Under the pieces are notes generated by a model, which saw nothing but the letters and a program-made list of their open reading frames with translations, was not told the origin of the DNA and searched no databases. A program made the translations under genes and the position numbers. Source: a virus. Taken from it: DNA of 22,871 nt. Where the stretch lies: IMG/VR virus record IMGVR_UViG_3300024520_000518, positions 1-22,871 of that record, one strand, 5' to 3'. Below, piece by piece: positions 1 through 7,307 of the stretch. Numbering within the stretch: position 1 is the first letter of the stretch; the number at the start of each line of letters is the position of its first letter.

Positions 1-94
1 AGACCTCAAACTGTCGTGGACTAGTACTGGTGCTACAAGTGATGGTGAAATTAGAGCTACTATTTTGTATCAACAAAATAATAACTTAAGCTAA
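1..94 (+). CDS. C-terminal fragment of an upstream virion gene (5' end outside window)
   Basis: Frame 2 is open from the window edge to a TAA at 92-94 and encodes 30 residues ending in an alternating strand-like stretch (EIRATILYQQ) followed by NNNLS. The fragment is too short to identify. Its position just before a strong hairpin and before a P22 gp4-like adaptor would suit the major coat protein, which precedes gp4 in P22-type gene order. The beta-rich ending also resembles those of the small beta-sandwich virion proteins seen later in this window. The coding call is inferred from the open frame, the directly following hairpin and the gene packing. Confidence 0.6.
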   Translation, partial: DLKLSWTSTGATSDGEIRATILYQQNNNLS

Positions 95-103
95 TAAAAT
101 AAT

Positions 104-125
104 GTGAGCTCCTTCGGGAGCTCAC
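104..125 (+). terminator. Perfect 9-bp hairpin with C(TTCG)G loop between genes
   Basis: Bases 104-112 and 117-125 are perfect inverted repeats enclosing TTCG at 113-116, so the RNA would form a nine-pair stem capped by a C(UUCG)G tetraloop, which is known to be exceptionally stable. No T-run follows (GAAATTAGG), so a classical intrinsic terminator is not complete. A pause or attenuation site, an RNA 3'-end stabiliser, or a partial terminator after an abundant structural mRNA all fit. The next gene's AGGAGG site begins only seven bases after the stem. Confidence 0.5.
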
Positions 126-142
126 GAAATTAGGAGGAATAA

Positions 143-466
143 ATGCAAGGTTTAACAGATGTAAAACAAACCGTGGCGGTAGCGGGAACAGCACAACTAC
201 AAAAGTATGTAGGTACGGTGTTGACTAATATTACACGCGCAAGAATCAAAGGCATCCAAGCTCAGTCTACTGCTGCAGGCGGAAGTATCAAAATTTATGA
301 TAGCGTTGGCGGAACTACAGCTAGTACCATAGTATTTGAAGCACAATTCGGAACAGTAGATAATTCTGACTTTACATATTATGTATCTGAAGCCGGTATT
401 AAGTGTGATACTGGAATGTATGCGGTTCTTTCAGGCGTAGATTTTTTAGTAGTAATTTATAGTTAA
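143..466 (+). CDS. Small beta-rich virion protein (107 aa), unidentified
   Basis: This 107-residue protein starts at an ATG preceded by AGGAGG at 132-137. It is rich in Thr, Ser, Val and Gly, has no signal peptide or membrane segment, and shows alternating hydrophobic patterns ending in FLVVIYS, as expected of an all-beta sandwich. Its length and pattern recall the 107-residue protein at 4127-4450 and the 112-residue protein at 15206-15544. It lies between a strong hairpin and the adaptor genes, so a head decoration or head-tail junction protein is plausible. I recognise no named family. Confidence 0.75.
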   Translation: MQGLTDVKQTVAVAGTAQLQKYVGTVLTNITRARIKGIQAQSTAAGGSIKIYDSVGGTTASTIVFEAQFGTVDNSDFTYYVSEAGIKCDTGMYAVLSGVDFLVVIYS

Positions 467-475
467 GGATATTAG

Positions 476-1264
476 ATGGCGGTATCAGGAACAGTAAAAT
501 TTGATCCTGCGATAGACGACATCATTGAAGAGGCTTTCGAAAGATGTGGGGTTCAAAGTCGTTCTGGTTATGATCTCTTAACTATACGCAGATCTTTAAA
601 TATCCTATTTGCCGATTGGGGAAATAGAGGATTGATTCAATGGAAAATCAATTATGCTAATATTGATCTTGTCCAAGATCAAAACACTTATGATTTTGCA
701 TGGGATGCTGCTGCGGCTACGGAAGGAAGTGTAACCAATGCAAATCATGTTACCGATCTAGCTTCTCCAAGTCCTGCCGCTCTTTATAATATTGATGATA
801 TTTTAAATGTTAGCTATCGTAATATAGCGTCAAGTACGAGTAATCCCACTGATACTACGATGACTAAAATTGATCAGAGCGCATTCGCTGCTTTGGCTAA
901 TAAAAAATCTACAGGAAATCCCAGTCAATTTTTTGTCCAACGTTTTAGATTGTATACTCGTCTATGGGTTTATTTAACTCCAGGAAGTACTCAAGCTTCT
1001 AATTATTTATATGTGTGGTATGTATCAAGAATTGATACCAACACGGCATCTGGTTCATATAGTAATACTTCTGATGTCATTTACCGTTATTATCCTGCCA
1101 TGTGTGCAGGACTCGCATATTATTTGAGTTTAAAAATTGCTCCGGATAGAGTTGAAGCATTAAAATTAATCTACGAAGATGAAATCTTGAGAGCTGAAAA
1201 AATGGCTGGCTCTGAAGCAAGTAGTTATATAACACCTAAAGCCTATTATCCGAGCGTATCGTAA
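476..1264 (+). CDS. P22 gp4-like head-tail adaptor / tail accessory factor
   Basis: This 262-residue protein most likely binds below the portal and begins tail assembly. Two stretches match P22 gp4 as I remember it. The first is an N-terminal helical region with LNILFADWGNRGLI (residues 41-54), comparable to the gp4 segment around AEWYQDGII. The second is a C-terminal helix with LSLKIAPDR (about 217-225), comparable to CRIAPDY, followed by a long amphipathic helix and a YYP-containing tail. The middle (about 65-200) is an inserted beta-rich part, which makes it longer than the roughly 166-residue P22 protein. AAGGA at 465-469 gives good spacing to the ATG. Its TAA overlaps the next ATG as TAATG. 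The match is from memory, not from a search. Confidence 0.75.
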   Translation: MAVSGTVKFDPAIDDIIEEAFERCGVQSRSGYDLLTIRRSLNILFADWGNRGLIQWKINYANIDLVQDQNTYDFAWDAAAATEGSVTNANHVTDLASPSPAALYNIDDILNVSYRNIASSTSNPTDTTMTKIDQSAFAALANKKSTGNPSQFFVQRFRLYTRLWVYLTPGSTQASNYLYVWYVSRIDTNTASGSYSNTSDVIYRYYPAMCAGLAYYLSLKIAPDRVEALKLIYEDEILRAEKMAGSEASSYITPKAYYPSVS

Positions 1265-2121
1265 TGGCTGGAAAATATGCAACAGGTAAACATGCAATAG
1301 CTATTTCCGATCGAAGTGGATTACAGTTTCCCTACAAAGAAATGGTCCGTGAATGGACAGGGGCGTGGGTGCATATTTCTGAATTTGAATCTAAGCAGCC
1401 TCAATTAGAATTAAAAGTTAGAGGAGGAGATGCTGTAGCTTTAGAGCATCCTCGTCCTCCTGAAAGAGCAGCACCCGCTGTTACTATTTTATTACCAATT
1501 AATCCTTTTGAAACGTATGCGGCAGCGTCCAGTATTATTTTAGTTAATTCACCAAGTCATAATAGAGATACTTCAACCACAGTTAGGTTTAGAGGAGCTA
1601 TTGACGTGGCGCCAGGGACAGGTACGGTCGACGATCCTGTGGCTGGATATGCAACTCCGCGCGATTTTGATGGAATTAGTGGTTCTAATCTTATTAAGGC
1701 AGCAGGGTATACAATTACAGTGGGACGATACACTAATGTTACTACCACTTTAGTTTCAGCAATTACAGATACAACAACAAATAGTGGAATTACGTTAACG
1801 GATGGAAGTTCTTTTTTAACAACTAATTCAAATGCACCTCAAGTTGCTTTAGTTGGAAGTGAACTTATTAGATATTCAACGATTAGTTCGAATGTTTTAG
1901 GAGAAGTTTCTCCTCAAGCTACTTCGATGAATACCCAATGGGTTCAAAGAGGAGCTTATGGATCCACTGCGGCTACCCATTCTGCAGGGGCAACAGTAAG
2001 AAATTTAACTAATCCTACTGACTGGTATTATTTTACAGTTGACACAAATACTGCTACAGTGGGAAGCATAAGAGGAGGCGGTCAGTCTGTATCAGCAGGA
2101 CCCGTTACAATAACACCATGA
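1264..2121 (+). CDS. Conserved marine-phage virion protein (285 aa), function unknown
   Basis: The N-terminus (AIAISDRSGLQFPYKEMVREW, starting near residue 12) followed by a segment on histidine/serine, EFESKQPQLEL and ERAAP is a pattern I recognise from many marine phage virion loci. I know no established function. Residues 80-285 are Thr/Ser/Val/Gly-rich and beta-like, with VRFRGAID near 107 and a closing strand-rich region. The gene starts on the last base of the adaptor's stop codon and its own TGA overlaps the next ATG (ATGA), so it is translationally coupled inside the connector block. A head-completion or neck role is inferred from position only. Confidence 0.7.
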   Translation: MAGKYATGKHAIAISDRSGLQFPYKEMVREWTGAWVHISEFESKQPQLELKVRGGDAVALEHPRPPERAAPAVTILLPINPFETYAAASSIILVNSPSHNRDTSTTVRFRGAIDVAPGTGTVDDPVAGYATPRDFDGISGSNLIKAAGYTITVGRYTNVTTTLVSAITDTTTNSGITLTDGSSFLTTNSNAPQVALVGSELIRYSTISSNVLGEVSPQATSMNTQWVQRGAYGSTAATHSAGATVRNLTNPTDWYYFTVDTNTATVGSIRGGGQSVSAGPVTITP

Positions 2122-2795
2122 CCTATGATGAATTAGTCAGCAAAATTAGAAGTTATACCGAAACCACTAGTACAGTTATAGATGCTACTATTGTTAATGA
2201 TTTTATATCGGATGCCGAATATAGAATTATGACCGATGTAGATTTAGATGTTTTTAGACAAAACGATTATTCTAGCTTAACGGCTGGCGTTCCTTTTATA
2301 TCTCTTCCTACAGGCATTTTAGTTATTAGATATGTAACCACGTACCCTGAAGCGAGTCCACAAACTAGAACTTATTTACTGCAAAAAGATATTTCATTCA
2401 TGGATGAATATTCAGGGACCCGAATTACTCAGGGGACTCCTAAATATTATGCCAATTGGAGCGAAACTCAAATGGTCATTTCGCCTACACCAGATACAGC
2501 CTTGAATATTGAGGTCGCTTATGTTAGAAGACCTACAGCGAGTGCTGGAACTGCTTTAGCATCTACTAACACTACAACGTATTTGAGCTTGAACGCTCCC
2601 AATACGCTCACATATGCCTGTCTCGTAGAGGCATTTGCATTCTTAGCAAATGATAGAATGTATCAATTATACGAGCAAAAATATCAACAATCTCTAACAG
2701 GTCTTGGCATTGAACAACAAGGTCGAAGACGAAGAGATGAATATATGAATGGTGTCATCAGAGAAATTCTGAATGCGCCACGAACAAGAGCATAG
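2118..2795 (+). CDS. Head-tail connector / adaptor-like protein
   Basis: This 225-residue protein has the connector plan: an N-terminal helical part (YDELVSKIRSYTE, then a segment ending FISDAEYRIM), a central beta part (SLTAGVPFISLPTG, VIRYV, then MVISPTP and IEVAYVRRP), and a C-terminal helical part with basic and acidic residues (QQGRRRRDEYMNG). This resembles adaptor proteins that sit between portal and tail. With the gp4-like gene at 476-1264, the window therefore encodes two candidate connector proteins, separated by one unknown gene. The start is fixed by the ATGA overlap with the preceding stop. Assignment rests on fold-like pattern and position. Confidence 0.65.
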   Translation: MTYDELVSKIRSYTETTSTVIDATIVNDFISDAEYRIMTDVDLDVFRQNDYSSLTAGVPFISLPTGILVIRYVTTYPEASPQTRTYLLQKDISFMDEYSGTRITQGTPKYYANWSETQMVISPTPDTALNIEVAYVRRPTASAGTALASTNTTTYLSLNAPNTLTYACLVEAFAFLANDRMYQLYEQKYQQSLTGLGIEQQGRRRRDEYMNGVIREILNAPRTRA

Positions 2796-2805
2796 GAGAA
2801 AATAA

Positions 2806-3228
2806 ATGGCAAATGTAGTATGTACAAGTTTTAAAAGTGAGCTGATCAAAGGAGATCATGATTTTGCAAATGATACTTTTAAAATTGCACTCTATACTAG
2901 CTCCGCATCAAGTCTAGCAGATTACACAGCTTACGCAGTTACGAATGAAGCATCCGGTACAGGTTATAGTGCCGGAGGAGTTGTATTAAGTGGTAATACT
3001 GTAGGAACTTCAGGAACAACAGCATATGCTGATTTTACAGATCCTGAATACACAAGTGTAACAATTACTGCAAGGTATGCGTTGATCTATAATACAAGTG
3101 CAACTTTAGTAACTAATGCAGCTTGTTTCTTTTTAGATTTTACGGAAAACAAAACGGCTACGAATGGTACGTTTAAAATTGTTTTCCCTACACCAGGTGC
3201 AAGCGGACTATTAACAGTAACGGGATAA
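2806..3228 (+). CDS. Conserved small marine-phage virion protein (140 aa)
   Basis: The opening MANVVCTSFKSELIKGDHDF, followed by FKIALYTSSAS, the Gly/Ser-rich middle and the segments TARYALIYN and GTFKIVFP are strongly reminiscent of a protein repeated across cyanophage and other marine phage structural loci, usually annotated as hypothetical. It is all-beta in appearance and has no membrane segment. AGGAG at 2794-2798 lies seven bases before the ATG. Its neighbours are a connector protein and a fibre-like gene, so a surface or neck-associated virion component is likely. Confidence 0.75.
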   Translation: MANVVCTSFKSELIKGDHDFANDTFKIALYTSSASSLADYTAYAVTNEASGTGYSAGGVVLSGNTVGTSGTTAYADFTDPEYTSVTITARYALIYNTSATLVTNAACFFLDFTENKTATNGTFKIVFPTPGASGLLTVTG

Positions 3229-3231
3229 TAA

Positions 3232-4101
3232 ATGGCTTTTATCGTAAACGATCGTGTAAAAGAAACTACTACGACGACTGGTACGGGTACTATTACTTTA
3301 CTAGGAGCTGTCGAAGATTTTGAAGGTTTCTCAGCTGGAATTGGAGATGGTAATACTACCTATTACTGTATCTTCCATGAATCCGATTCTTATAATGAAT
3401 GGGAAGTAGGCTATGGAGTTTTTACAGCTTCGGGCGCTACCCTAACGCGAACGGCAATTACTTCTTCTAATGGAGATGCTTTAGAAAGTTTTAGCGCAGG
3501 AACGAAATCTGTTTTCTGTACATTACCAGCAAGTAAAGGTTTGATGAAGAGTACGGATGGAACCGTGGTCTTTGGAGATAATACTGGAGCTCTTTCTTTA
3601 GCAGGTTCTTTAACCATGAATGCTTACAACATTGTCATGGATACTTCTCAAGGAATTGTTGATGATTCTAGTAATGAATTCTTAATGTTTACAAAGACGG
3701 CTAGCGCAGCCAACTATATAAACATTACGAATAAGGATACTGGAAATGCTCCTATCATTGCGGCAGTAGGAGATGCGAATTTAGATTTAAATCTTAACTC
3801 AGCGGGCACCGGGTCCGTGGTCACAAGTAATAATTTAACAGTAGGCTCTAAATTTATAATGCCTAGTGTTACCGCTAACAAAATTTTAATCGCTGATGGT
3901 ACCAGCTACGAAGAAGAGGACATGTCGGGAGATGCAACGATTGCAACCGGCGGAGCTTTAACATTAGCAAACACAGCCGTGAGTGCTGGTTCATATACTG
4001 TGGCTTCTATTACCGTAGATGCTAAAGGAAGATTAACCTCTGCTTCAAGTGGCGTAGCCGCAAGTAAAGGATTCGCAATAGCAATGGCTGTTGCATTATA
4101 G
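3232..4101 (+). CDS. Tail fibre-like protein (289 aa)
   Basis: The N-terminus (MAFIVNDRVKETTTTTGTG) is a common opening in marine phage fibre-like proteins. The body is a repetitive Ser/Thr/Gly/Ala chain with short strand motifs such as LTVGSKFIMPSV and SITVDAKGRLTSAS; the VDAKGRLT element recurs in phage tail fibres. No enzymatic motif, intramolecular chaperone domain or collar motif is visible. It starts four bases after the preceding stop, with only a weak GGGA upstream, so translation is probably coupled. The role is inferred from composition and location. Confidence 0.65.
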   Translation: MAFIVNDRVKETTTTTGTGTITLLGAVEDFEGFSAGIGDGNTTYYCIFHESDSYNEWEVGYGVFTASGATLTRTAITSSNGDALESFSAGTKSVFCTLPASKGLMKSTDGTVVFGDNTGALSLAGSLTMNAYNIVMDTSQGIVDDSSNEFLMFTKTASAANYINITNKDTGNAPIIAAVGDANLDLNLNSAGTGSVVTSNNLTVGSKFIMPSVTANKILIADGTSYEEEDMSGDATIATGGALTLANTAVSAGSYTVASITVDAKGRLTSASSGVAASKGFAIAMAVAL

Positions 4102-4126
4102 TATAATATAGAATAAGGAGGAAAAT

Positions 4127-4450
4127 ATGGCCCAAGATTTTAGAAACAGTCTAAGTTCAGCAACAGGAACTAGTCCAGCAACGTTGTTAACTGCAGGAAA
4201 TTATGATGCTATAATTGGTATTCGCTGCTGTAATATACTTACTACAAGTATTACAGTGAATGTGTATATTACTAATTCAGGTAATCACTATCTTTGCAAA
4301 GACGCAACTATTCCACCCGGTGGATCAATTGAGTTGATTCAGGGTGGAGCAAAAGTAGTTGTCAAAAGTGGTGATGTAGTGTATGCAACATCTAGTGATG
4401 CTTCATCTTTAGATGTAGTTTTTTCATACATTGACACTATAAGTTCATAA
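4127..4450 (+). CDS. Small beta-sandwich virion protein (107 aa)
   Basis: The first half (TSPATLLTAGNYDAIIGIR, then a strand ending in VNVYITNSG) and the second half (IPPGGSIELIQGG, VVVKSGDVVYATSS, DVVFSYID) give the pattern of a small phage beta-sandwich: a hydrophobic strand, a polar loop, a G-D turn and a closing strand. The same layout occurs in the gene at 15206-15544. AAGGAGG upstream (about 4114-4120) gives a strong translation start. Function unknown; a fibre-base or decoration role is possible. Confidence 0.7.
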   Translation: MAQDFRNSLSSATGTSPATLLTAGNYDAIIGIRCCNILTTSITVNVYITNSGNHYLCKDATIPPGGSIELIQGGAKVVVKSGDVVYATSSDASSLDVVFSYIDTISS

Positions 4451-4458
4451 GGAGGAAT

Positions 4459-4635
4459 ATGTCCGGAGTAATTAACGGAATTTTAAATATTGTAGGAACG
4501 ACAGGTCCTAATGAGTTTATTAATAATCAAGCGTCTTCTATCTCTGTAACACAAACAGTGGAAAATGGAGTATTAGGAGGACCTATAAGCGTACCGGTAA
4601 CTATTACTGTAACCGGAACATTGTCGATTGTATAA
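4459..4635 (+). CDS. Short beta-rich protein (58 aa), unidentified
   Basis: An ATG at 4459 opens a 58-codon frame closed by TAA at 4633-4635. It follows a very good AAGGAGG site at 4449-4455, eight bases after the previous stop. The product begins MSGVINGILNIVGTTGPNEF and ends in a strand-like Thr/Val-rich tail (VPVTITVTGTLSIV). The strong ribosome site, exact fit into an otherwise empty interval and composition like its neighbours support a real gene. No family is recognised. The tail resembles the repeat unit of the gene at 10662-11045 (VPVTLTVND), which may only reflect shared beta composition. Confidence 0.6.
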   Translation: MSGVINGILNIVGTTGPNEFINNQASSISVTQTVENGVLGGPISVPVTITVTGTLSIV

Positions 4636-4720
4636 TGGGCAAAAGTGAAATAAAAGCAATTATTATGTATTTACATAAATTTAAAATTAATATAAGTTAG
4701 TTGAGAGGACTAGGAATCAT

Positions 4721-6289
4721 ATGAGCGAAATCAAAGTAAATAAAGTAAGTCCACAATCGGGTACTACTGTTACAGTAGGAGATAGTGGCGATACTGTATC
4801 AGTAAACGCAGACAAAATTGAAGTAAATAAAATCATTCCTGTTACTGGAACAGATACTACATTCGGAGATAGTCTTGATAATCTTTTAATTCCATCAGGG
4901 GCTAAAATAAAAGTCAACTCTAGTGGAGAAATAAAAGTTTTATCCGGTGGAAGTCTAACCGTTGATTGTGGAGCAACAATTACAAACAATGGAACCGCTG
5001 TTGGTCTAGGACGAACAGGGACTGTAAACTGGTGCACGACCGTAAAAACAGCAGGATTCACTGCAGCTAATGGAAGCGGATATTTCGTTAATACAACATC
5101 AGGAGGACTTACAGTCGCACTTCCAACTTCTCCAAGCGTTGGAGATATCATTGCATTAAAAGATTATGCGGAGACGTGGGATACTAATAATGTTACCTTA
5201 TGTAGAGCTGGATCTAATATTAATGGAAGTTCTAACAATGCAGCTTTATCCACAGAAGCTCAATCGGTGACGATGATTTATGTAGATGCAACCAAAGGTT
5301 GGCAAGATATACATGATTCAACGGCAAATGTGACAGGTGCTTCATATATTACTGCTACAGGTGGAAATGCAGTTGTAACATGTGGTAATTATAAAACACA
5401 TATTTTTACAGGAGATGGAACTTTTTGTGTGGCTTCACTCGCAAGTGCGGCTCCCCAAAACGCGGTTGAATATCTCGTAGTCGCTGGCGGCGGTGGAGGC
5501 GGAAAAAGTTATTCCGGAGGTGGCGGCGGAGGCGGATTCAGATATTTTTCAGCATGTAATACTTGCGGCAGTCCTTTAGTAGGACCTGCAGGAATAACAG
5601 TAACAGCATCCCCTTATTCAATTACAGTAGGTGCAGGAGGTCCTGGGAATATTAGTGATAGCCCAGTTCAAGCTCCTGGAGGAGTTTCAACTTTTGATAC
5701 AATAACGTCTGCCGGAGGTGGAGATGGTGGACAATACACCCCATCAGGTGACGACGCAGGAGATGGCGGATCAGGTGGTGGCGGAGGAAATCCAGCTACC
5801 TTTAGTCCGACTCCCGGTCCAGGTGGAACAGGAAATTATCCTGTTGTTAGTCCAGTTCAAGGAACTGATGGTGGAAGTGGAATCGCAACAACAGCTACAT
5901 CGAACCCTAATCACAGACAAGGTGGAGGTGGCGGCGGAGCTCAGACTTCAGGTCAAAATACAACAACCGGCACTTATGGTGGAATAGGTGGAGCCGGCTC
6001 ACAGATCCTCGATGGATTTATCGGTCCAACAGCTCCAACTTATGGAACTCCAGGACCAGTTTCATTAACTAGATATTTCTCAGGCGGTGGAGGCGGAGGA
6101 ATATATATTTCTGATGCGAACTGTACAGCAGGTGGCGCCGGCGGTGGAGGCACTGGCGGAAAATGCGACGCGACACCAGGTACACTAAGTAATAGTGGTG
6201 GTGGAGGCGGTGGAGGGTGTATAAGCCCATCCGGTCCAGGAGGAATAGGTAGTTCTGGGGTAGTAATGATTAGATATAGATATCAATAA
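4721..6289 (+). CDS. Glycine-rich tail fibre / adhesin
   Basis: This 522-residue protein probably forms a tail fibre or receptor-binding tip. The N-terminus carries two copies of an about 21-residue motif, beginning IKVNKVSP at residue 4 and IEVNKIIP at residue 33, each ending in GDS-x-D. The middle (about 130-200) holds a common fibre segment (VALPTSPSVGDIIALKDYA). From residue 251 (YLVVAGGGGGGK) to the C-terminus (SSGVVMIRYRYQ) it is an extreme glycine-rich domain with many Gly runs and PG/GP pairs. This fits phage glycine-rich adhesin domains in which polyglycine helices pack together. TAGGAA precedes the ATG. It stands four bases from the next gene and one gene upstream of the oxygenase block. 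Confidence 0.85.
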   Translation: MSEIKVNKVSPQSGTTVTVGDSGDTVSVNADKIEVNKIIPVTGTDTTFGDSLDNLLIPSGAKIKVNSSGEIKVLSGGSLTVDCGATITNNGTAVGLGRTGTVNWCTTVKTAGFTAANGSGYFVNTTSGGLTVALPTSPSVGDIIALKDYAETWDTNNVTLCRAGSNINGSSNNAALSTEAQSVTMIYVDATKGWQDIHDSTANVTGASYITATGGNAVVTCGNYKTHIFTGDGTFCVASLASAAPQNAVEYLVVAGGGGGGKSYSGGGGGGGFRYFSACNTCGSPLVGPAGITVTASPYSITVGAGGPGNISDSPVQAPGGVSTFDTITSAGGGDGGQYTPSGDDAGDGGSGGGGGNPATFSPTPGPGGTGNYPVVSPVQGTDGGSGIATTATSNPNHRQGGGGGGAQTSGQNTTTGTYGGIGGAGSQILDGFIGPTAPTYGTPGPVSLTRYFSGGGGGGIYISDANCTAGGAGGGGTGGKCDATPGTLSNSGGGGGGGCISPSGPGGIGSSGVVMIRYRYQ

Positions 6290-6292
6290 ATT

Positions 6293-6688
6293 ATGGCACA
6301 TTTTGCAAAATTAGGAATTAACAGTAAAGTTATCGCAGTTCATGTGGTATCCGATAAGAATTGTCAAAACGCTGATGGTGTTGAAGATGAAGAAATAGGT
6401 AGACAATTTTTAGAAAGAGTTCACCACTGGCCTTTATGGAAACAAACTTCTTGGAATACTGCTGGTGGAATTCATTCAACAGGCGGAACTCCTTTAAGAG
6501 GTACCTACGCAGGAATAGGTATGTACTATGATGAAGATAATGATATTTTCCACGCAAAACAACCTTATCCAAGTTGGACTTTAAATACTACAACGGCACA
6601 ATGGGAACCCCCAACACCTAACCCTAATGATGGGCTAGTTTATGATTGGAATGAATCTACTAAAGCTTGGGATCCAGTCATTGTTTAA
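6293..6688 (+). CDS. Conserved marine-phage tail-region protein (131 aa)
   Basis: The opening MAHFAKLGINSKVIAVHVV, then a Trp/His region (HHWPLWKQTSWNT), YAGIGMYYDEDNDIFHAKQP, YPSWTLNTTTAQWEPP and DGLVYDWNE form a pattern I know from cyanophage and other marine phage tail-fibre neighbourhoods, where it is usually listed as hypothetical. The repeated aromatic YPSW...W...Y.W spacing at the C-terminus suggests a small compact beta domain. Function is not established. It is the last gene before the oxygenase block, and its stop codon overlaps a terminator-like hairpin. Confidence 0.75.
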   Translation: MAHFAKLGINSKVIAVHVVSDKNCQNADGVEDEEIGRQFLERVHHWPLWKQTSWNTAGGIHSTGGTPLRGTYAGIGMYYDEDNDIFHAKQPYPSWTLNTTTAQWEPPTPNPNDGLVYDWNESTKAWDPVIV

Positions 6689-6707
6689 TTGATCTCTATC
6701 AATTTTT
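6687..6707 (+). terminator. Weak terminator-like hairpin before the oxygenase block
   Basis: AATTGAT at 6687-6693 pairs with ATCAATT at 6698-6704 around a CTCT loop, and the 3' arm runs into a five-T tract (6703-6707). The stem is seven pairs but mostly A-T, so it would terminate weakly at best. It overlaps the preceding stop codon and lies just upstream of a promoter candidate, which is where a boundary between transcription units would be expected. Confidence 0.35.
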
Positions 6708-6717
6708 AATCCTCACC

Positions 6718-6746
6718 TTTACAAATACCCTTACATCCTATATATT
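6718..6746 (+). promoter_or_regulatory. Sigma70-like promoter for the oxygenase block
   Basis: TTTACA at 6718-6723 (five of six against TTGACA) and TATATT at 6741-6746 (five of six against TATAAT) are separated by exactly 17 bases. Predicted initiation, about seven bases after the -10 box, falls at about 6753-6754, on the start codon chosen for the next gene. The message would therefore be leaderless or nearly so. This agrees with the absence of any Shine-Dalgarno sequence there. Such boxes can arise by chance in A+T-rich DNA, but the spacing and placement are good. Confidence 0.5.
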
Positions 6747-6753
6747 CTTCTAC

Positions 6754-7305
6754 ATGAAGAAGAAAGTATTAAGTCAAATAGATTTATATTCCGGCCCAGT
6801 TGAATGTCCTAAGGGTTTTGAAATTAATCGGACTCAACTCAAAAATGATATTCTTCAATCTTATGCAACTGACAAACGCATCAGTACTAATTCTAAAGAC
6901 TATTCTTATTTAGATTATGTTAGTCCATATTCCCCACCATTAAATTGGTTCAAAGATTACATAAGAGATCATTTTAATGCTGACTATCGCAAGAACCTTA
7001 TTCCTAAGGCTCAGTGGGGTAATGTTTATAAACAGAACCAACAATCTTTTTTAAGAAATACCGTAGACCCTTTAAATTTAAGAGAGTCCGCTGATTATAC
7101 TCTTGTTTATGGGGTTGATGTAAGTGACCAATCCTGTGACATTGTTATAGAATATGATGCCAATCGCAGAGCTAACCGAACCTGGCATGAACCCATGAAA
7201 AATGATTTCTTTGTTATGTTCCCCAGTACACAAAAATATTTTATTACTTCGAATCAATCCAAACAACTTAATGTTCTTTTAACAATCACATATGATAGTA
7301 TTTAA
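6754..7305 (+). CDS. Putative degenerate 2OG-oxygenase-fold protein (no iron ligands)
   Basis: The chosen start at 6754 gives 183 residues. An upstream in-frame ATG at 6667 would add 29 residues encoded through the end of the previous gene, the hairpin and the promoter, so it is rejected. The C-terminal half resembles phage 2OG-FeII_Oxy_5-type proteins: WGNVYKQN (88-95), a strand-rich DYTLVYGVDVS (114-124) and DFFVMFPSTQKYFITSN (151-167), matching the usual W.N.y, SGvyY and lvlFPs..H pattern. The iron ligands are missing: the only histidines are H73 and H145, and K161/Y162 occupy the expected distal His site. If homologous it is probably catalytically dead, perhaps a partner or scaffold. It is the first gene of the block. 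Confidence 0.5.
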   Translation: MKKKVLSQIDLYSGPVECPKGFEINRTQLKNDILQSYATDKRISTNSKDYSYLDYVSPYSPPLNWFKDYIRDHFNADYRKNLIPKAQWGNVYKQNQQSFLRNTVDPLNLRESADYTLVYGVDVSDQSCDIVIEYDANRRANRTWHEPMKNDFFVMFPSTQKYFITSNQSKQLNVLLTITYDSI

Positions 7306-7307
7306 TT

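Noticed and set aside
4102-4107. Perfect TATAAT in the gap before the gene at 4127
   Set aside because: The best -35 at 17 bases (TAGCAA) is poor, and such hexamers are expected by chance in this composition.
4431-4436. Perfect TTGACA near the end of the gene at 4127-4450
   Set aside because: It encodes IDT inside a gene and no -10-like hexamer occurs 16-18 bases downstream.
4631-4636. Second perfect TATAAT, overlapping the end of the 58-codon gene
   Set aside because: No acceptable -35 at 16-18 bases and no extended -10 element.
4670-4696. TTTACA plus TATAAG before the glycine-rich fibre gene
   Set aside because: Only 15 bases separate the boxes, below the usual range; noted as weak.
4635-4700. 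A 21-codon frame starting at a TAATG overlap with the preceding stop
   Set aside because: Very short, no ribosome site of its own and no recognisable pattern; it probably only reflects A+T-rich spacer before the glycine-rich fibre gene.
4717-5151. 144-codon minus-strand frame opposite the fibre gene
   Set aside because: Pro/Val/Ser-rich complement of a Thr/Gly-rich gene; other minus-strand frames in the window are similar shadows and none has context or motif support.
5718-5987. 89-codon frame inside the glycine-rich fibre gene
   Set aside because: Its composition is the direct shadow of Gly-rich codons read out of frame; no ribosome site.
6667-6753. Longer start for the first gene of the oxygenase block with a hydrophobic leader (29 extra residues)
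   Set aside because: The extension reads through the end of the previous gene, the hairpin and the promoter; it looks like spacer in translation, not a signal peptide.
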